DNA of 64,000 bases from contig JBBELK010000461.1 in NCBI GenBank assembly GCA_037783545.1, positions 744,001 to 808,000 on the forward strand, written 5' to 3'. Below are positions 1 through 11,912 of this stretch, piece after piece. A model generated the notes under the pieces. It was not told the DNA's origin. It saw only the letters and a program-made list of their open reading frames with translations, and ran no database searches. This DNA is from Henricia sp. BOLD:AAB3569 (Eukaryota > Echinodermata > Asteroidea > Spinulosida > Echinasteridae). Within the stretch, counting starts at the first letter, position 1, and every line of letters starts with the position of its first letter. The position numbers and the translations under genes were made by a program.

Positions 1-43
1 GAAGTCGAGACAAACAATTTTGTTCAATCATATTTCATAGTTT

Positions 44-1576
44 TTACTTTTCACTATATTTTAAACATACACGTATTGACAGCTCACGCAGTTTTCTGTT
101 TACTGCTTCAGTGGACACTTTGGTTGATTTTTCTTGCACGTTTTCATTTGCCGCGTCTGTATTCTCCCAGCTTTGGTAGTAGATACCGCTTCGTTTAGCG
201 ATGTACTCCATGTGCCAGTTGCCCGTTTGTCCTCTGGGCCACATCTCAAGGACCCCCGATCCTTCTTGCATGAAGAGCGTAAAACCGAACGCTGCGCCAT
301 GCATGCCCACCATGATGTCTGTGTTTCTGATCAACTCCAATTGCTTCGGAATGGACAGTTTGTCAAGCTGTTCCCCGTGGATGTTGTACTCGGGAAAACT
401 CCCTCTGGAAGCACTGAGCAGCTCTTGTTCATTGGAGATTTTGCGGGAGACGATGCCTTTAGGGTTCCTCGGATGTGCAACGTAGTTCCTTCTCCAGATG
501 AAAAGGACATTCAGACTTTGTGTTTGACAGCGTCTCCGTCGATCAGTCTCCGGTTTTAGAGAAACTCCAAGCGCACTCAGCACGTCCTTTCTGAATCTGT
601 CCACCAGGGTTAAAGGTCGTAGCACCTGCAATAGAATTGGACTCTTGGCTCGGCTGAATCCAAACAACACGTTCCGGAAACGGGTCTGTTTCTTTAAGTC
701 CGTCAATCGGAATACTCTCCTGAAAGTCCCATTGAAGAGACCATCGAGTGAGGTGTGGGGGTGAGCATCTAAAATCCAAAGGTCGGTGTTTTGGAATGTT
801 TGATTGTACAACTGCATCATTAGGAACGTATCGTACAAGTCAATGACCGTCCAGTAAACATTTGCATATTCAAATCGCGTGAGAATAATCACAAAGTCAC
901 CTTCGTATTCTTGTATTTCGTCTTCTTTGGCCTCGAAGGGACGCTTGAATATTTCTATGCCATCAGTTATCTGGCTCCCTCGCATCAATTGGTGCCCAAA
1001 GTTGTAGTTTCCTCGGTCGGGTATGTTGGAACAGTTCCCTACGTTAAACAATCCTCGATCAATGTGGTAATACTCTGCATTCTCATCCTGCAGTAGCACA
1101 TCCTTTATGTGCTCCCCACCTTTTGCTTTCGTGTGCCCATTGGACGGATCAACAATAACATTTCGCATCATCACTGTCATGTTCTCATAAAAGTCGATGT
1201 CACCACTGCAGTAGGACTTTGACTTGTGGTACAAATTGAGGAGTAGTTTACTCCCCGAGACTTCCACTTTCCTGACCTGCAGTTTTCTGCTGACCTTGGT
1301 TGTTTGGGCTTGAACAGCAGTCGTCTTAACTGCCTTTGTCATGACGTTGCTGCTGATCTTGAGGTCCTCCGTTCCCATTGTTGGCTTGACCAAATGATTC
1401 ACAATGCCAACATCTTGACGCTTTGGCTTGTTTTGCTCCCTGTCGGTCCGTTCCAAACCATTACTTCCGTCTGTCTCTCTCGAAGCTAACCAGACATACG
1501 TGAGCAAAGCCTGTACAGCTATCAGACCCATAAGAGTCGATAAGCTGCGCTTTCTGGCTTGCAGCATCAAGCGCAT
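44..1576 (-). CDS. GT61-family (EOGT-like) glycosyltransferase
   Basis: A complete single-exon reading frame of 510 residues. Residues 1-12 are basic, about 13-31 are a hydrophobic signal anchor, and a polar stem follows, so this is a type II Golgi/ER membrane enzyme with a lumenal catalytic domain. The C-terminal half carries the mark of the GT61/DUF563 family: NTDIMVGMHGAAFG around residues 418-431, which matches the NTDIFIGMHGAGLT motif I recall from EOGT, then VLEMWP and a YY-SW block near residues 463-467. Enzymes of this family move GlcNAc or xylose from a nucleotide sugar to protein or glycan acceptors. The acceptor cannot be read from sequence. Several N-glycosylation sequons (NMT, NCS, NQT, NGT) are visible. 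The first Met was chosen because the anchor follows it directly. EOGT itself is multi-exonic and ends in an ER-retention signal. This protein ends KYSEK without KDEL, so it is a relative rather than the orthologue, and the lack of introns could reflect retroposition. Confidence 0.85.
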   Translation of the reverse strand: MRLMLQARKRSLSTLMGLIAVQALLTYVWLASRETDGSNGLERTDREQNKPKRQDVGIVNHLVKPTMGTEDLKISSNVMTKAVKTTAVQAQTTKVSRKLQVRKVEVSGSKLLLNLYHKSKSYCSGDIDFYENMTVMMRNVIVDPSNGHTKAKGGEHIKDVLLQDENAEYYHIDRGLFNVGNCSNIPDRGNYNFGHQLMRGSQITDGIEIFKRPFEAKEDEIQEYEGDFVIILTRFEYANVYWTVIDLYDTFLMMQLYNQTFQNTDLWILDAHPHTSLDGLFNGTFRRVFRLTDLKKQTRFRNVLFGFSRAKSPILLQVLRPLTLVDRFRKDVLSALGVSLKPETDRRRRCQTQSLNVLFIWRRNYVAHPRNPKGIVSRKISNEQELLSASRGSFPEYNIHGEQLDKLSIPKQLELIRNTDIMVGMHGAAFGFTLFMQEGSGVLEMWPRGQTGNWHMEYIAKRSGIYYQSWENTDAANENVQEKSTKVSTEAVNRKLRELSIRVCLKYSEK

Positions 1577-2617
1577 TGTGAATGTCCAGGCTGATCTCAG
1601 AGTCTCTCACTGAATAATAGGAAAGAAAAGAGTTGTCAAGGTTGGTAAGGAGAACAAAAGCTGCCTTTGTTTAATCTTGCACACAATCGGCTGAGCTAAA
1701 AGCAATTTGTGGCCATTTGCAAAGCACGTAGCTCGCCATGTGCTGTCAATTTCCACTGCGCTTTTCCGCCTCACTAGCTCATGAGACAAATATATCCTGT
1801 TTGATGTTTCCGCCTTGCGAGTCAAAAACCAAACTTTTTGGCAGCAAGCCTGTGCTACATGCTAGTGAGGCCAAAGTAAACATAATTAGCCAATGAAAAT
1901 ACAAGATTGTGGCCTCTGGGAAAGTCACCGACACTTTCAGTGGAGCTGCCCTTGAGGTCTCATTAGTGCATTATGGTTGTCATTGGCTAGTTACATACAT
2001 TAATTGTGGCTGAGCACAAAGCTCAGGTTTGCTGCAGATCACAGGATAAATATTTATCGTGAGGCAGAAAACCAACACAAATTGACCTCATACTACCAGC
2101 TACGTGCTGAGCAAATCGCCAGTAATTACTTTTTACTCGGCAGATACATGTAGCTCGTGTGTGCAGCAGGCTTAACCTTACATCAAGGGTTTTATATCAG
2201 AGAAGTCTTTCAAAGATGGAAAACGAATGCCATATTGGTTTTGCTTTGCATTCTGGAAAAACCAGTCAAAAGTTGTTGTGAGATGGGACTTAAAAAAAAC
2301 ACTGTTGCTGTCATTTGACTCGCATTCAAAAGTAGAGCTTGAAAGTACCCTTAAGTTAACTAATGTTAAACTTTGTTAATAAAGTGAAAATACAACATTA
2401 TGCTCATAATAAGGACAATTTTACGTAACAATTCTTTGTCCTTCATTTTCTCCCCACTTTTGATATAATACAAGGTTCCTTTCATAATAAGGTAATCTGC
2501 AAAGTCCGAGGTACTGCAGTAAATAATTGGCAAACCAAAAATAACTATCATCTATTTTAAGAATTTTCAACAGAATAGCAATTAATGTCGTGAGAATAAA
2601 TGAGTTTAATTTTTTTT
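1577..2617. other. Gene-free upstream flank of the glycosyltransferase
   Basis: AT-rich sequence with stops in all frames. The 5' flank and any 5' UTR of the minus-strand glycosyltransferase should lie at its left edge, but I see no convincing TATA box or conserved site. Confidence 0.4.
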
Positions 2618-2735
2618 AAAAGTCATCCTTGAGGACATGCATGGTTGCACATATTGTGCTTCCATTGTTGAACAGTTTAATTAAAAGGTGCCCCACGAAA
2701 TAGTGGCTATTCGATACGGTCTATACCAGTGTGCC
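2618..2735 (-). repeat. Dispersed repeat fragment, family also at 19.83-19.98 kb
   Basis: It shares the run GACATGCATGGTTGCACATA and the end GGCTATTCGATACGGTCTA, in reverse orientation, with the hairpin element at 19,829-19,981. A shorter relic of the end lies near 4,556-4,590. Confidence 0.6.
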
Positions 2736-2745
2736 TCATATGGGG

Positions 2746-3560
2746 TAGCCTTGTCCAAGGGCTGTAAAATTGTGTGAATTCGTGAGGAATTTGCCTGTAC
2801 GCTATGCAGTGAATTGTAGCCAACTGCAAAATAGTCCGGTTACCGAAATATCTTGGTCTGAATCCTGACTTCACGCACGAGGCTGAATCACAGCCTTGTT
2901 CTTTCTGTACTCGATGTGTTTTTTTATAAATGCGTTGGAAACCCGACGCAATTACTTATGCGAAACCCGAGTGCTTATAAATATTCATATCTTACATAAT
3001 ATCCAATAAGAGCTCACTATTTTGACCTTCTGGTCAAATAGTGGTGTGACCGGTTTGCAAGCATATAAACGTCGTACATGTGTTTACATCTCTCCATGTC
3101 TCTGATGCAATATGGGGCGATATTATAACGTAGTGTTACAACTGAGGAAATCACAAATTGCAAACTGATGACTTTCACGAAGACCAGAAAATATCCCTCA
3201 CATATTTTCTGTAAAGGTAGGACGTGTTTGTGAACTTACCAACTGGGTATACGTACGGAAAATCTGCTATTTTTCAAACAGCACCGTATTGTTCTGTCAA
3301 AACAACCGTTAACCAATGAGCTTTTACGTCTCAGTGCTCTCTTTGAAAAATTAGCATAAAGAGTCCCCGCCCATAAAACACATCGAGTACAGAAAGAACA
3401 AGGCTGTGATTCAGCCTCGCGCGTGAAGTCAGGATTCAGACTTAGATATTTCGGTAACCAGACTATTTTGCAGTTGGCTACAATTCACCGCGCGGTGGCG
3501 CACTTTCGCAGGCAAATTCTTCACGGATTCACACAATTTCACAGCCCTTGGACAGGGCTA
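2746..3560. mobile_element. 815-bp non-autonomous DNA transposon with long TIRs and 9-bp TSD
   Basis: The terminal inverted repeats start TAGCC(T/C)TGTCCAAGGGCTG and extend about 190 bp inward with moderate mismatch: the run GGCTGAATCACAGCCTTGTT near 2,881 is mirrored near 3,398. The direct 9-bp duplication CATATGGGG flanks it at 2,737-2,745 and 3,561-3,569. No coding capacity. A 9-bp TSD with long TIRs fits Mutator/MULE-like or Merlin-like elements; the superfamily is inferred. It is inserted in a tRNA-like sequence. Confidence 0.8.
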
Positions 3561-3592
3561 CATATGGGGTAACTCAGGTGGTAGAACATCTG

Positions 3593-3830
3593 GGGCCAAT
3601 TTCATGGCGTTGCTTAGCACGAAAATTTGCTAAGCACAGGATTTATTTGCTTTATAAAATGGATTACAAGCCAAAATTATACACCAACTTGTGTTCTTCG
3701 CAAGAGTAGAAGAATACCTTTCAATACACATCACTTACGATTTTGGCTGGCAATCCACTTTTACAAAATAAAGCAAACAAATCCTGTGCTAAGCAAATTT
3801 TTGTGCTAAGCAACGCCATGAAATTGGCCC
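3593..3830 (+). mobile_element. 238-bp MITE, GGGCCAATTTCATGGCGTTG family
   Basis: The ends are GGGCCAATTTCATGGCGTTG and its reverse complement, flanked by CTG on both sides. A copy of the same length lies inverted at 53,798-54,035, and a decayed one is near 18,620. The 60-residue open frame inside both full copies is a by-product of their near identity, not a gene. Confidence 0.8.
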
Positions 3831-4871
3831 CTGCTCGGAAAGTCAGAGGTCTGGTTCAAATCTGATCCCATGTTTGGTTGTTTCATTTTACTGGCGATTA
3901 AGCACCATACCAAATATTGCGTTTTACTATGTCCTGCGTCTACATGTGTAGCTGAAATTTCTGCAGACTAGTTTACCAACATTGTTTTTTCCATAAATTC
4001 ATTAAAATGTTGCAAATGACACCGTGGACCTTTTTAAAAAAGACTACATGTACATGTACCCTGAAGCCTTTAAATTCCACGTATATCACTTCCTACTGGC
4101 TCTGACAATCAACTAGCGCCTTATTTTTAACGGGACATTGACTGCACATGCATTCAACATTAGCTGCAATACCTCCTGTCCTACGACCCATGCTGAGTAC
4201 CGGTATGTGATGTTATATGAGCTCCATGGCTTTGGCAGACTGGCACAGTAAATCAGGTTTCACTTACAAACGAGTACAACCGCAATGACATCGACTTTAC
4301 AATTTATCATCGACAACTCGCATTGCTGGGTTTTATTGTTCATAGATAAAACCTCCATAAATTCTCACGCAGAGGATTGATGATTTTTAAAATGCATTGT
4401 GCAGTTTGTCCCGAAGATAATGAGCAAAAATACAAATTTGATTAAATTATCATAATGTAAATTGGACCTGGCGTGTACCGGTACAGTGGTGTAAATTTAA
4501 GAACAGGTTTGGATGGAGGAGGTGGACATGACATTGTTTTTATGTTAAAGAAACTGCCCCACGAGACTGCGGCTATTCGATACGGTCTTTCCTCCCTCAG
4601 CTTTTCTCTCAAATTTTCGATCTTATCTGATACTAAGGATAATGAATCGCATCTATAGACCTACCATGTTGCAACTAGTGAAATCATTTCCCTCTTAGAT
4701 TAGCACATTAATATTAAAGATAACAAATAAGTGGTTTGTCGGTAAATGTAGCCGAGGGACTGGACAAGAAGAATATTTCCAACTGAAGGCAGGGGTCATT
4801 AAATTTGTTATTTTTGAGTGACTTTTGCATAATTCAAGACATTTAAATGATCGTCAAACTTTCACCCATTT

Positions 4872-5174
4872 GTGACCCGCTCTGCAAAAAAAGGTCTTAA
4901 GTCGCGCTGGCTAGTATTCTTTTTGCGACCATAAAAAGAAATCTGTGGCATTTCTACGCTCATTAAAATACCTAAACACAAAAGAAATTCCAGGCATAAC
5001 GCAGACATTCCAGGGGGAACACAGACATTCCAGGCGGTATCTGGGCACCGCCAGGAATTTCCATTGTGTTTTGGTATTTTATTGAGCGTGGATTTGCCGT
5101 GGATTTCCTTTTATGGTCGCAAAAAAGAATACTAGCCAGCGCGACTTAAGACCCTTTTTTGCAGAGCTGGTCAC
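4872..5174 (+). mobile_element. MITE with GTGACCCGCTCTG ends and ATTT TSD
   Basis: Imperfect inverted repeats pair GTGACCCGCTCTGCAAAAAA with its complement at the right end. ATTT flanks both sides (4,868-4,871 and 5,175-5,178). The inner arms (CTCATTAAAATAC / GTATTTTATTGAG and ATTCCAGGCGGTATCTGGGC) are shared with the copies at 35,899 and 54,714. Confidence 0.75.
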
Positions 5175-5289
5175 ATTTATCATATGCCACAATATTATCG
5201 CCCATACAGTGTGTACATATATCTGTTGAAACCCTTGCTACTGTTCTTTAATAACATTGAAGAACAAGGACCAGACTAAAGTTTAGAAC

Positions 5290-5740
5290 CAAGCACACAT
5301 GGATGATGACAATTCAAAATGAAAGTTTAGGTTCTGGGGAAACCTTGGGAAGTACATAGCACTGTGCCTTATAGCTCAGCTGGTAGAGCATCTGCTCGGT
5401 GTGTCAGAGGTCTTGGGGGAAAGCCTGAGGGAGTATACCACTGTGTGTCAGAGGTATTGAGGGAAACCAGAGGGAGTATACCACTGTGCCTCATAGCTCA
5501 GCTGGTAAAGCATCTACCTGGTGTGTCTGAGGTCTTTGGGAAAACCTGAGGGGGTATACCACTGTGTGTCATAGCTTAGCTGGTAGAGCATCTGTCCGGT
5601 GTGTCAGAGGTCTTGGGGGGGGGGGGGGGGGGGGGGGAACTGAGGGAGTATACTACTGTGCCTCATAGCTCAACTGGTAGAGCATCTGCCCAGTGTGCCA
5701 GAAGTCTCGGGTTCAAATCCCAGAAATGATCCGAACAATA
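5290..5740 (+). repeat. Tandem array of tRNA-derived SINE heads with a poly-G tract
   Basis: The module CTCATAGCTCAGCTGGTAGA plus GCATCTGCCCGGTGTGTCAG is repeated about five times with spacers like GAGGGAGTATACCACTGTG. Only the last copy (5,659-5,730) keeps a B-box (GGTTCAAATCC). The acceptor stem does not pair, so these are SINE or tRNA-pseudogene units, not working tRNA genes. A run of more than 20 G lies at about 5,615-5,637. A minus-strand relative is near 13,705-13,800. Confidence 0.75.
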
Positions 5741-6507
5741 CAAAATCTAGATGTGCCAAAGAAACGTAGCTGAAATAAATCGTGGCATTATATAATAATA
5801 ATCACATGGTCATCCTGGCAATTTGAGCCCAAAACATCCAATGCACCAAAGCCTTTGAGAGAGTTACATGTACCAGCATAAAGGCAGTATAGGTTATAAC
5901 CCATGACAAACTCTCAAAACGTGCAATTAGGATCATAAATATCTACATAATATAAAGACAAATCTACTTTTCAATATTCAGACTTTGCTCTGTCATCCCC
6001 TCTATACTTGGTTGTAATCAGTAATACCACGAGCAGCTGCTTTTTGTACATGTACGTCTTTCTATGTAAATTGAAACTACTTGTTTTGTTTTGTTTAGCT
6101 GTGTTTGCCTACTTTACTGGATATTTCAGTCTTGTTTGTTTGTGATATCAAATTAGACGTACGCACGGAGGAGGGTTGGAGCCAATGCGTACACCCAACG
6201 TTAAAGCATATGGGTGGCGTCACAAAATATGCGTACAGGGGGAGAGGGGGCATGTAAAAAGTTGGCAATTCGTGCGTACGTACATGTACTTTATGGATGG
6301 CCCCAAAAGTATTAATAGCAATGCTAACAAACACCACAAGATTTTTTCCCGTGTAAAATGGTACCTTTGTGGTATCATTCATTCAACCCAAAAACCATTC
6401 ATGGATTTTTAAGGTTTTCTGAAGTATTACTGCATCTGTGTGGCTGAAATTTTTACAAGGCAGTTTATCAACATTCTGCTTCAGTTATGATGCTCTTGTT
6501 CCTGGTT

Positions 6508-6955
6508 TCCAATCAACGCTGTAGGACTCGAGTCCCAATTTTTTAGGACTCGGACTCTGACTCAGCCAGTCAGGACTCGGACTCGGGCAGTAAGGACCTG
6601 GACATTTGGGCCGAGTCCAGTTAAAAAAAATAAATATACAATATTTTACAAAAAGTACATTATACAGGCGCCGAAAATTATTTGAAGTGTCTATTGTAAT
6701 TTATTTTGGGGCCGAAAGTATTTCGAACATGTGAAATTCTGAGAATGTAAAATAAATAATTAATGTTGAGCACTCAATGTATTTCACCTCCCAAAGAAAC
6801 ATTTTTCTCGGCCTAAAGCAAACTTATGAGCTGTCAAAGATCACAGGCACGATCATTGACACTTGCACTTGAAATAAGGACTCGGCCTGCTGAGGACTCT
6901 GATTGCTGGACTTGGACTCAAGGACTCAGACTCGGAGACTCTACTACAGCCCTGT
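6508..6955. mobile_element. Element with GGACTC-rich inverted ends
   Basis: The left part is dense in GGACTCGGACTC-type motifs and the right part in the same motifs running to GAGACTCTACTACAG. The ends (CTGTAGGACTC and its rough complement) suggest a degraded MITE. No TSD was settled. Confidence 0.45.
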
Positions 6956-8284
6956 TTGCAATCATGTAATCTGTCTCTTAACCAATAACTGGTAAAATTC
7001 AGTATTTGAAAACGAGCAAATTTATTCAACTGTACGGCACAATAAATGAGATAATTTATCACTGCATTCAATGAACCCATTTACTTCCACAGAGCGCAGC
7101 ATCCATGTATTGGTACTTGTACTTGCGCAGTTATTTATTTATGATTGCTTTAAGGTGTTCAGTAGACCATTTCAGGGCAAGGAAAAAAAACAAAAGAAAT
7201 GGCTCTGTACTTCCAGTTACCTGACAATTATGCATGACTTATTTATAGAATAAATATTAAATATTTGCACAATATCCATTAGGAAGATGCTCAAGGCTCA
7301 GCTACACACAATTATGAAAACAAATTTAACTGGAGGCATGACATTTGTTTACAAATGCTAGATGATGGGGATTTCAGAATGTGTATCGCACAGTGTAATT
7401 TGTTTAGTTAATTAGCCTTTTAGAAGTATGTCAGATCAAAAGGACAGGGCACAATTTTATTTGGATATGAATTTTTTGGACAATTATTTCTTTCTAAAAT
7501 CTTGATTGACATGTTGAAATTATAATACAGGGACAGAATTAGCCCTATAAATATAATAAGTGCAAATTGAAAACTGCAGTTATTTAGCATTTAAACCCAA
7601 ATCAAAGTTCGCCTAAATTTGGCCTTCCTGTGTCCGACATATTTTTAAAATGCTAATTCAGACCTCTAATGCTGTTAAATAACTGTACAAGTATCTTTTA
7701 CAGTTCTGGAGATATTATGTACAACTAAAGGCCTGTCCGCATTGGTCAAACTTACCGAGACGATGGGTACTTTTCCCATTTTTTATCCAGTATGGACAGC
7801 CTAGGACGTTTTCCTCTCAGTAACTTTTCCCCCCCGAGTCCAGCGGTTACTTTCCTGGCCAACTGCCGCCCAGGAAAAGTGACCAGGGAACTTTTCCCGA
7901 GACAAAACGTTGGCTGTACGTGAACCAGTCTGTGTTTGATATACCGGGTATGTAGCTTTCAAGATAAACTAGAATTTGATGTTTGTTTTTTTACAATCAG
8001 GTGACATGAACATTGATCTTATGATGCCGTCACACTTTTAAAATTGGTTGAAAACTTGAGTTGGTCGATGTTGCAAAAGAAACATTCACATATAGATTGC
8101 CAGTATTGGAATTCTTAAGATATGACTCTTTCATAAAACGCTAAAATTGTGTGTAGCTTTCAAGATAAATTACAAGATTCGAAAACTGAACTTTTACAAA
8201 AGGTGTTATCTCCTCCATGCATGATTGAAAAACCAACCTGTGTACTCTATAAGTTAGCACAGTACATTCTACCTTTTCTATGTG
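6956..8284. other. Gene-free AT-rich stretch
   Basis: No coding exon or RNA gene recognised. Sequence near 7,430-7,510 (CCTTTTAGAAGTATG and following) resembles 43,460-43,560 and 61,980-62,080, so part of it is an old dispersed repeat. Confidence 0.4.
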
Positions 8285-8715
8285 GGTCTTTCCACAGTAA
8301 AGGGGGCATTTTGGCAACACAGACCATAATTTCCAGAAAATACCTTTGTCTGGTCTCAAAATAAAAGAAATAAGTTTAAGTTGTTCTGAAGAAATAACTT
8401 AAGCCCAAAAAGGGTTACAAATAGTGTGACAACATGCCTTTGTAAAAACAATGTGTACAAATTTCCAATATACGCTCGTAACCGGGACAGACACTTGTTA
8501 CATTTTAGGCCGCCCCGGTTACGAGTGTATATTGGAAATTTGTACACAGGGTTTTTAGAAAGGCATGTTGTCATACTATTTGTAACCCTTTTTGGGCCTA
8601 AGTTATCTCTTTAGAACAACTGAAACTTATTTCTTTTATTTTGAGACCAGACAAAGGTATTTTATGGAAAATATGGTCTGTGTTGCCAAAATGCCCCCTT
8701 TACTGTGGAAAGACT
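8285..8715. mobile_element. Foldback element with arms of about 200 bp
   Basis: Near-perfect palindrome. The left arm begins GTCTTTCCACAGTAAAGGGG and the right arm ends with its complement. The arms meet near 8,505 with a loop of about 25 bases between CGTAACCGGG and CCCCGGTTACG. Open frames in both strands are mirror images produced by the palindrome. Confidence 0.8.
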
Positions 8716-9629
8716 CATGTTCAAAGAGAACAATGAATCACTGGACAGTGTGAACCACTTCTATCTTCCATTTCAGTAAGGTTGTTCCAGTCAAATAGTT
8801 GATTAGGATTTTTGGACATGGCAAATCCTGTACATGTATGTAGGCCTACGGCTACGTGCTTTATAACTCCGTTTGTATTTTCAGGCAAACTAAATTTAAA
8901 ATATAATAGAGGGAAGTTATTTGGCAAAAAAGTATTTTAAAAGTTTGGCATTATTTTTTAAATTTCATATCTTATTCTAAAACAAAAAAATGTAGTTGAA
9001 CTGAGAAAATTATTTACATTATGCACATTTTTAATTTTCAATCTGATGTCAGCCCTGACCATATCACATACATATTTTTTTATCATTTTACAATATTATT
9101 ATTAACCATTTGGCACCCAGAATGTCAAGTGAAGAAAGCTGATGCCAAGAAGCCTTGGGGGGTCAAATCTCATACCGGGTAAATGATTGACATTTTAAGC
9201 TATGACACTTCACTTTTGTAACACTGCACTATGCAGGAAATGTACAGACATTTCCGATATGCAGACTGCATGTACTGGTCAGGGAGCGTGACCAGATCAC
9301 ATTTTCTTTTCCGGTCAAATGGTTTAATAACATTTTTGAACATTGCAAGTCAATGCATATCGTAATGACCTAATAACTAGACTACTAAAATGTGACATCA
9401 GTTGCCATGGTAATTGGGTCTAAACATTCGCTGGTAATCTGAAATGTCCATTGGTATAGCGATCAGGAAAACAGTTCACTGGTTTTAGTGTAGACCCAAA
9501 AAACATGGCAGTGGCAACACACAAAGGGTGACGTTTTCACTTTAGTAGTCTATTAATCACGTCTGTTATTTTATTTAGTGTCCATTTGGTTAAATTGGTT
9601 AGAAACAAACTGGAAACTTAAGACCTAAA

Positions 9630-9780
9630 GGTAGTATACTTGTTTGGTAAACTGTTAAAAACGGCATGATTTCCACTGGTAATTGAAAGCATAGGTCGAG
9701 AAAACTATACCTTGTAGAAATTTCAGCCACATAGATGCAGTTTTCGGTCACTTGCATTACTAGACTTGTTAGACTTAATT
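9630..9780 (+). repeat. Dispersed repeat, GGTAGTATACTTGTTTGGTAAAC end
   Basis: It shares the block TTTCAGCCACATAGATGCAG and neighbouring sequence with copies near 6,385-6,490, 10,935-10,990, 29,440-29,595 (inverted) and 42,105-42,250. The outer end resembles the TTAA-targeting element at 18,823. Confidence 0.55.
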
Positions 9781-9909
9781 TATTATCAGATCCATAATGG
9801 ACTGATCTTCAGTTTTCCATTACGACTTCTTTATTTTCAGAATTAAAAAAAAAAATTATTCATAACTGTGTCTTATCATGGAGGAAGGATGGTCTTACAA
9901 AGTACTAGT

Positions 9910-10184
9910 GTTGTTGTTAATTTTATGGCATCTTCGGCAACTAAGGCCCTTTATGCCATCAACGATACGGTTTTAGCTTTAACTATACTATATTATCAAC
10001 TTGAGATGACGAAGGAGTTACAGTTTTAAAAGTGGGAGGAAAGGCCCCAGGGAAATCTCCTGGGGGAAAGCCCACGCGGTCAAGTAGGGACTGCAAACCC
10101 AATCCACATACGTGCCCCGGATTCGAACCCGGGACGCCAGAGGTGAAAGGCAAGGAAAGAACCACTACGCCAAACCGACTGCCC
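9910..10184 (-). mobile_element. tRNA-derived SINE, family A
   Basis: On the minus strand it starts GGGCAGTCGGTTTGGCGTAG, with an A-box-like GGCGTAGTGG and a perfect B-box GGTTCGAATCC, then a unique body ending in GGCATCTTCGG-type sequence and a TTAACAACAAC tail. Related copies lie at 31,532 (+), 37,096 (-), 37,379 (-), 46,570 (-), 49,505 (+) and 55,665 (-). Confidence 0.8.
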
Positions 10185-11518
10185 AAGTGCTAGTGTGCTA
10201 CCATATCAGCATGTGTAGCAATTACAGACTGTAGAATACACACCCACACTACAGCATCCAATACTTACAAAGAGTAGTATATGGTCCATTTTGCCTCAAC
10301 ATGTAAGTTCTGGTACACTGTAGCCCCTGACCTAGGGCTGTCCACTGCAGGCCTATAGTCATCTACACTGTGTGTGTGTATGCACCGTACCACCATGCAC
10401 CACCTAGCTCCAACATGTTGATGCTGCCAACACAATTTCAATTTCAACCTCCCTTGGGAGAAAAACAGCACAGCCAACTTGTTCTTACACAACAGGTCCG
10501 AAAAACACAAGTCAATGGTGTGTACATAATCAACTACCAGTACCAATTGACCATTTTATGCCACATAATCCAGACAGAGAGCTAGAGACACATTGTGTTG
10601 CACATAATACACTCTATGGTACACACATCATCCAGTGTTCCAGGCCAGTTGCATTACAAACTGCACAGTCAGGATTGATAAAGTTGCTGAAATCTGCTGG
10701 TACCATTTCCTGCATTGTGTACCAGTATACACACCGTTTGGCAAACAAATGCTCAAGTTGGGGCATACATGTACAGGCCAAGGCCATGTGCAACAGGAAC
10801 CACAGTGGGACCAGAAAGTCTGTACACCCAACAAGGCTGTGTTGCAGCCAAATTGAATGAATGCAGACAGAGTACATGATTACACAAAAACTTTTAAAAA
10901 CCAGGAACGGCAATACATGGTGTATGTATTGATAAACCGCCTTGTCGAAATTTGAGCCACATATAGATGCAGTAATACTTCAGAAGACCTGCGACCTAAT
11001 CAGACAGGTTTCGCGAGTTAGTCCAAAAGTGTCAACTAACCATTGAGATAAAATCTTTTATTTTTCAAGTAATATTTTATTCAAAGCTAAAGACTTTAGA
11101 ATAACAAAAAGGAAAGAATTTAGTTGTTGACCATGACGTCAACAACTTTTCACATGAAAAGACGTGTTTCTATTGAACATGCCAGAAAAGACGGAAAATT
11201 TGCTCAGTATATAGAAACATGTCTTATCTGCTATTTTCCGGTAAAATGGCGGGGAGAACTTTCCCAAGCAATTTTCCTTCTCGAGGAAGAAAAATGCCGG
11301 GGAATTTATCCGGTAAGCACAAATAGAAACACACACCGTTCAACCCGAGTGCGCATACAGGGGAGAAAACGTAAACATATGTGACTGCACAATGCACGTG
11401 CTTGACCCCTGCATGTGACCTTTATCCGGCAAACTCAGGAAGCGTGATGGAAGGCCAGCAAGCTTGGCTATTTTTTCAGAGATAGAGCGACTAAGAATAA
11501 ACTTTGCATTACCCTCTA
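10185..11518. other. Gene-free stretch
   Basis: Short open frames occur on both strands over 10,370-10,900, but they mirror each other and match no family I know. I see no splice-bounded exon. Confidence 0.4.
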
Positions 11519-11600
11519 TTTAATAATAATAATAATGGATTATTATATAGCGCTCATGTCACCCTGCGGGGTGCTCCTGGCGCTGTTGCCATTATTACCG
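11519..11600 (-). repeat. Probable LINE 3'-end relic
   Basis: Read on the minus strand, GAGCGCTATATAATAATCC runs into an ATT microsatellite. This is the same style of 3' tail as the LINE end at 16.2-16.3 kb. Confidence 0.45.
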
Positions 11601-11729
11601 CTGCCATCAGGAAATGGGTCTACCGGTAAAATTTGAGATCTTCAATTGAATTCCGACATATTTTTTTTACAATAAGGAAGCTTAGGCCTTTTTCCTCAGT
11701 ATGTTTTTTTTCCAAGATGGCAGATATAG

Positions 11730-11912
11730 TACATGGAGTCTCAACTGGTGAATGTGTGTGGTAGTTTTTCTACTTTTTACTCAAAAACTACTTCAATTTA
11801 CCGTAAGAACTCACCAAATATTTGAAGCCAACAGCAAACTCCCACATCAAATAGTAATACAGCATTACATGACGTATGTGGTGTGTTTACTCAAAACCAT
11901 CCAAGGGAGAAC
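11730..11912 (+). repeat. Left member of a dispersed direct repeat
   Basis: CATGGAGTCTCAACTGGTGA and about 170 further bases recur with small indels at 12,849-13,060. Confidence 0.7.

Larger units (their letters stand above)
2731..3885 (+). repeat. tRNA-derived SINE head split by two MITE insertions
   Basis: With the elements at 2,746-3,560 and 3,593-3,830 left out, the flanks form one tRNA-like sequence. It has an A-box-like part (TAACTCAGGTGGTAGAACAT) and a B-box-like part (GGTTCAAATC), the same family as the heads at 5,363-5,730. Confidence 0.6.

Noticed and set aside
3627..3809. Conserved 60-residue peptide (also at 53,819-54,001)
   Set aside because: Identical only because two young copies of the same MITE carry it.
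5363..5730. Cluster of functional tRNA genes
   Set aside because: A-boxes are good, but most copies lack a B-box and no copy forms a proper acceptor stem.
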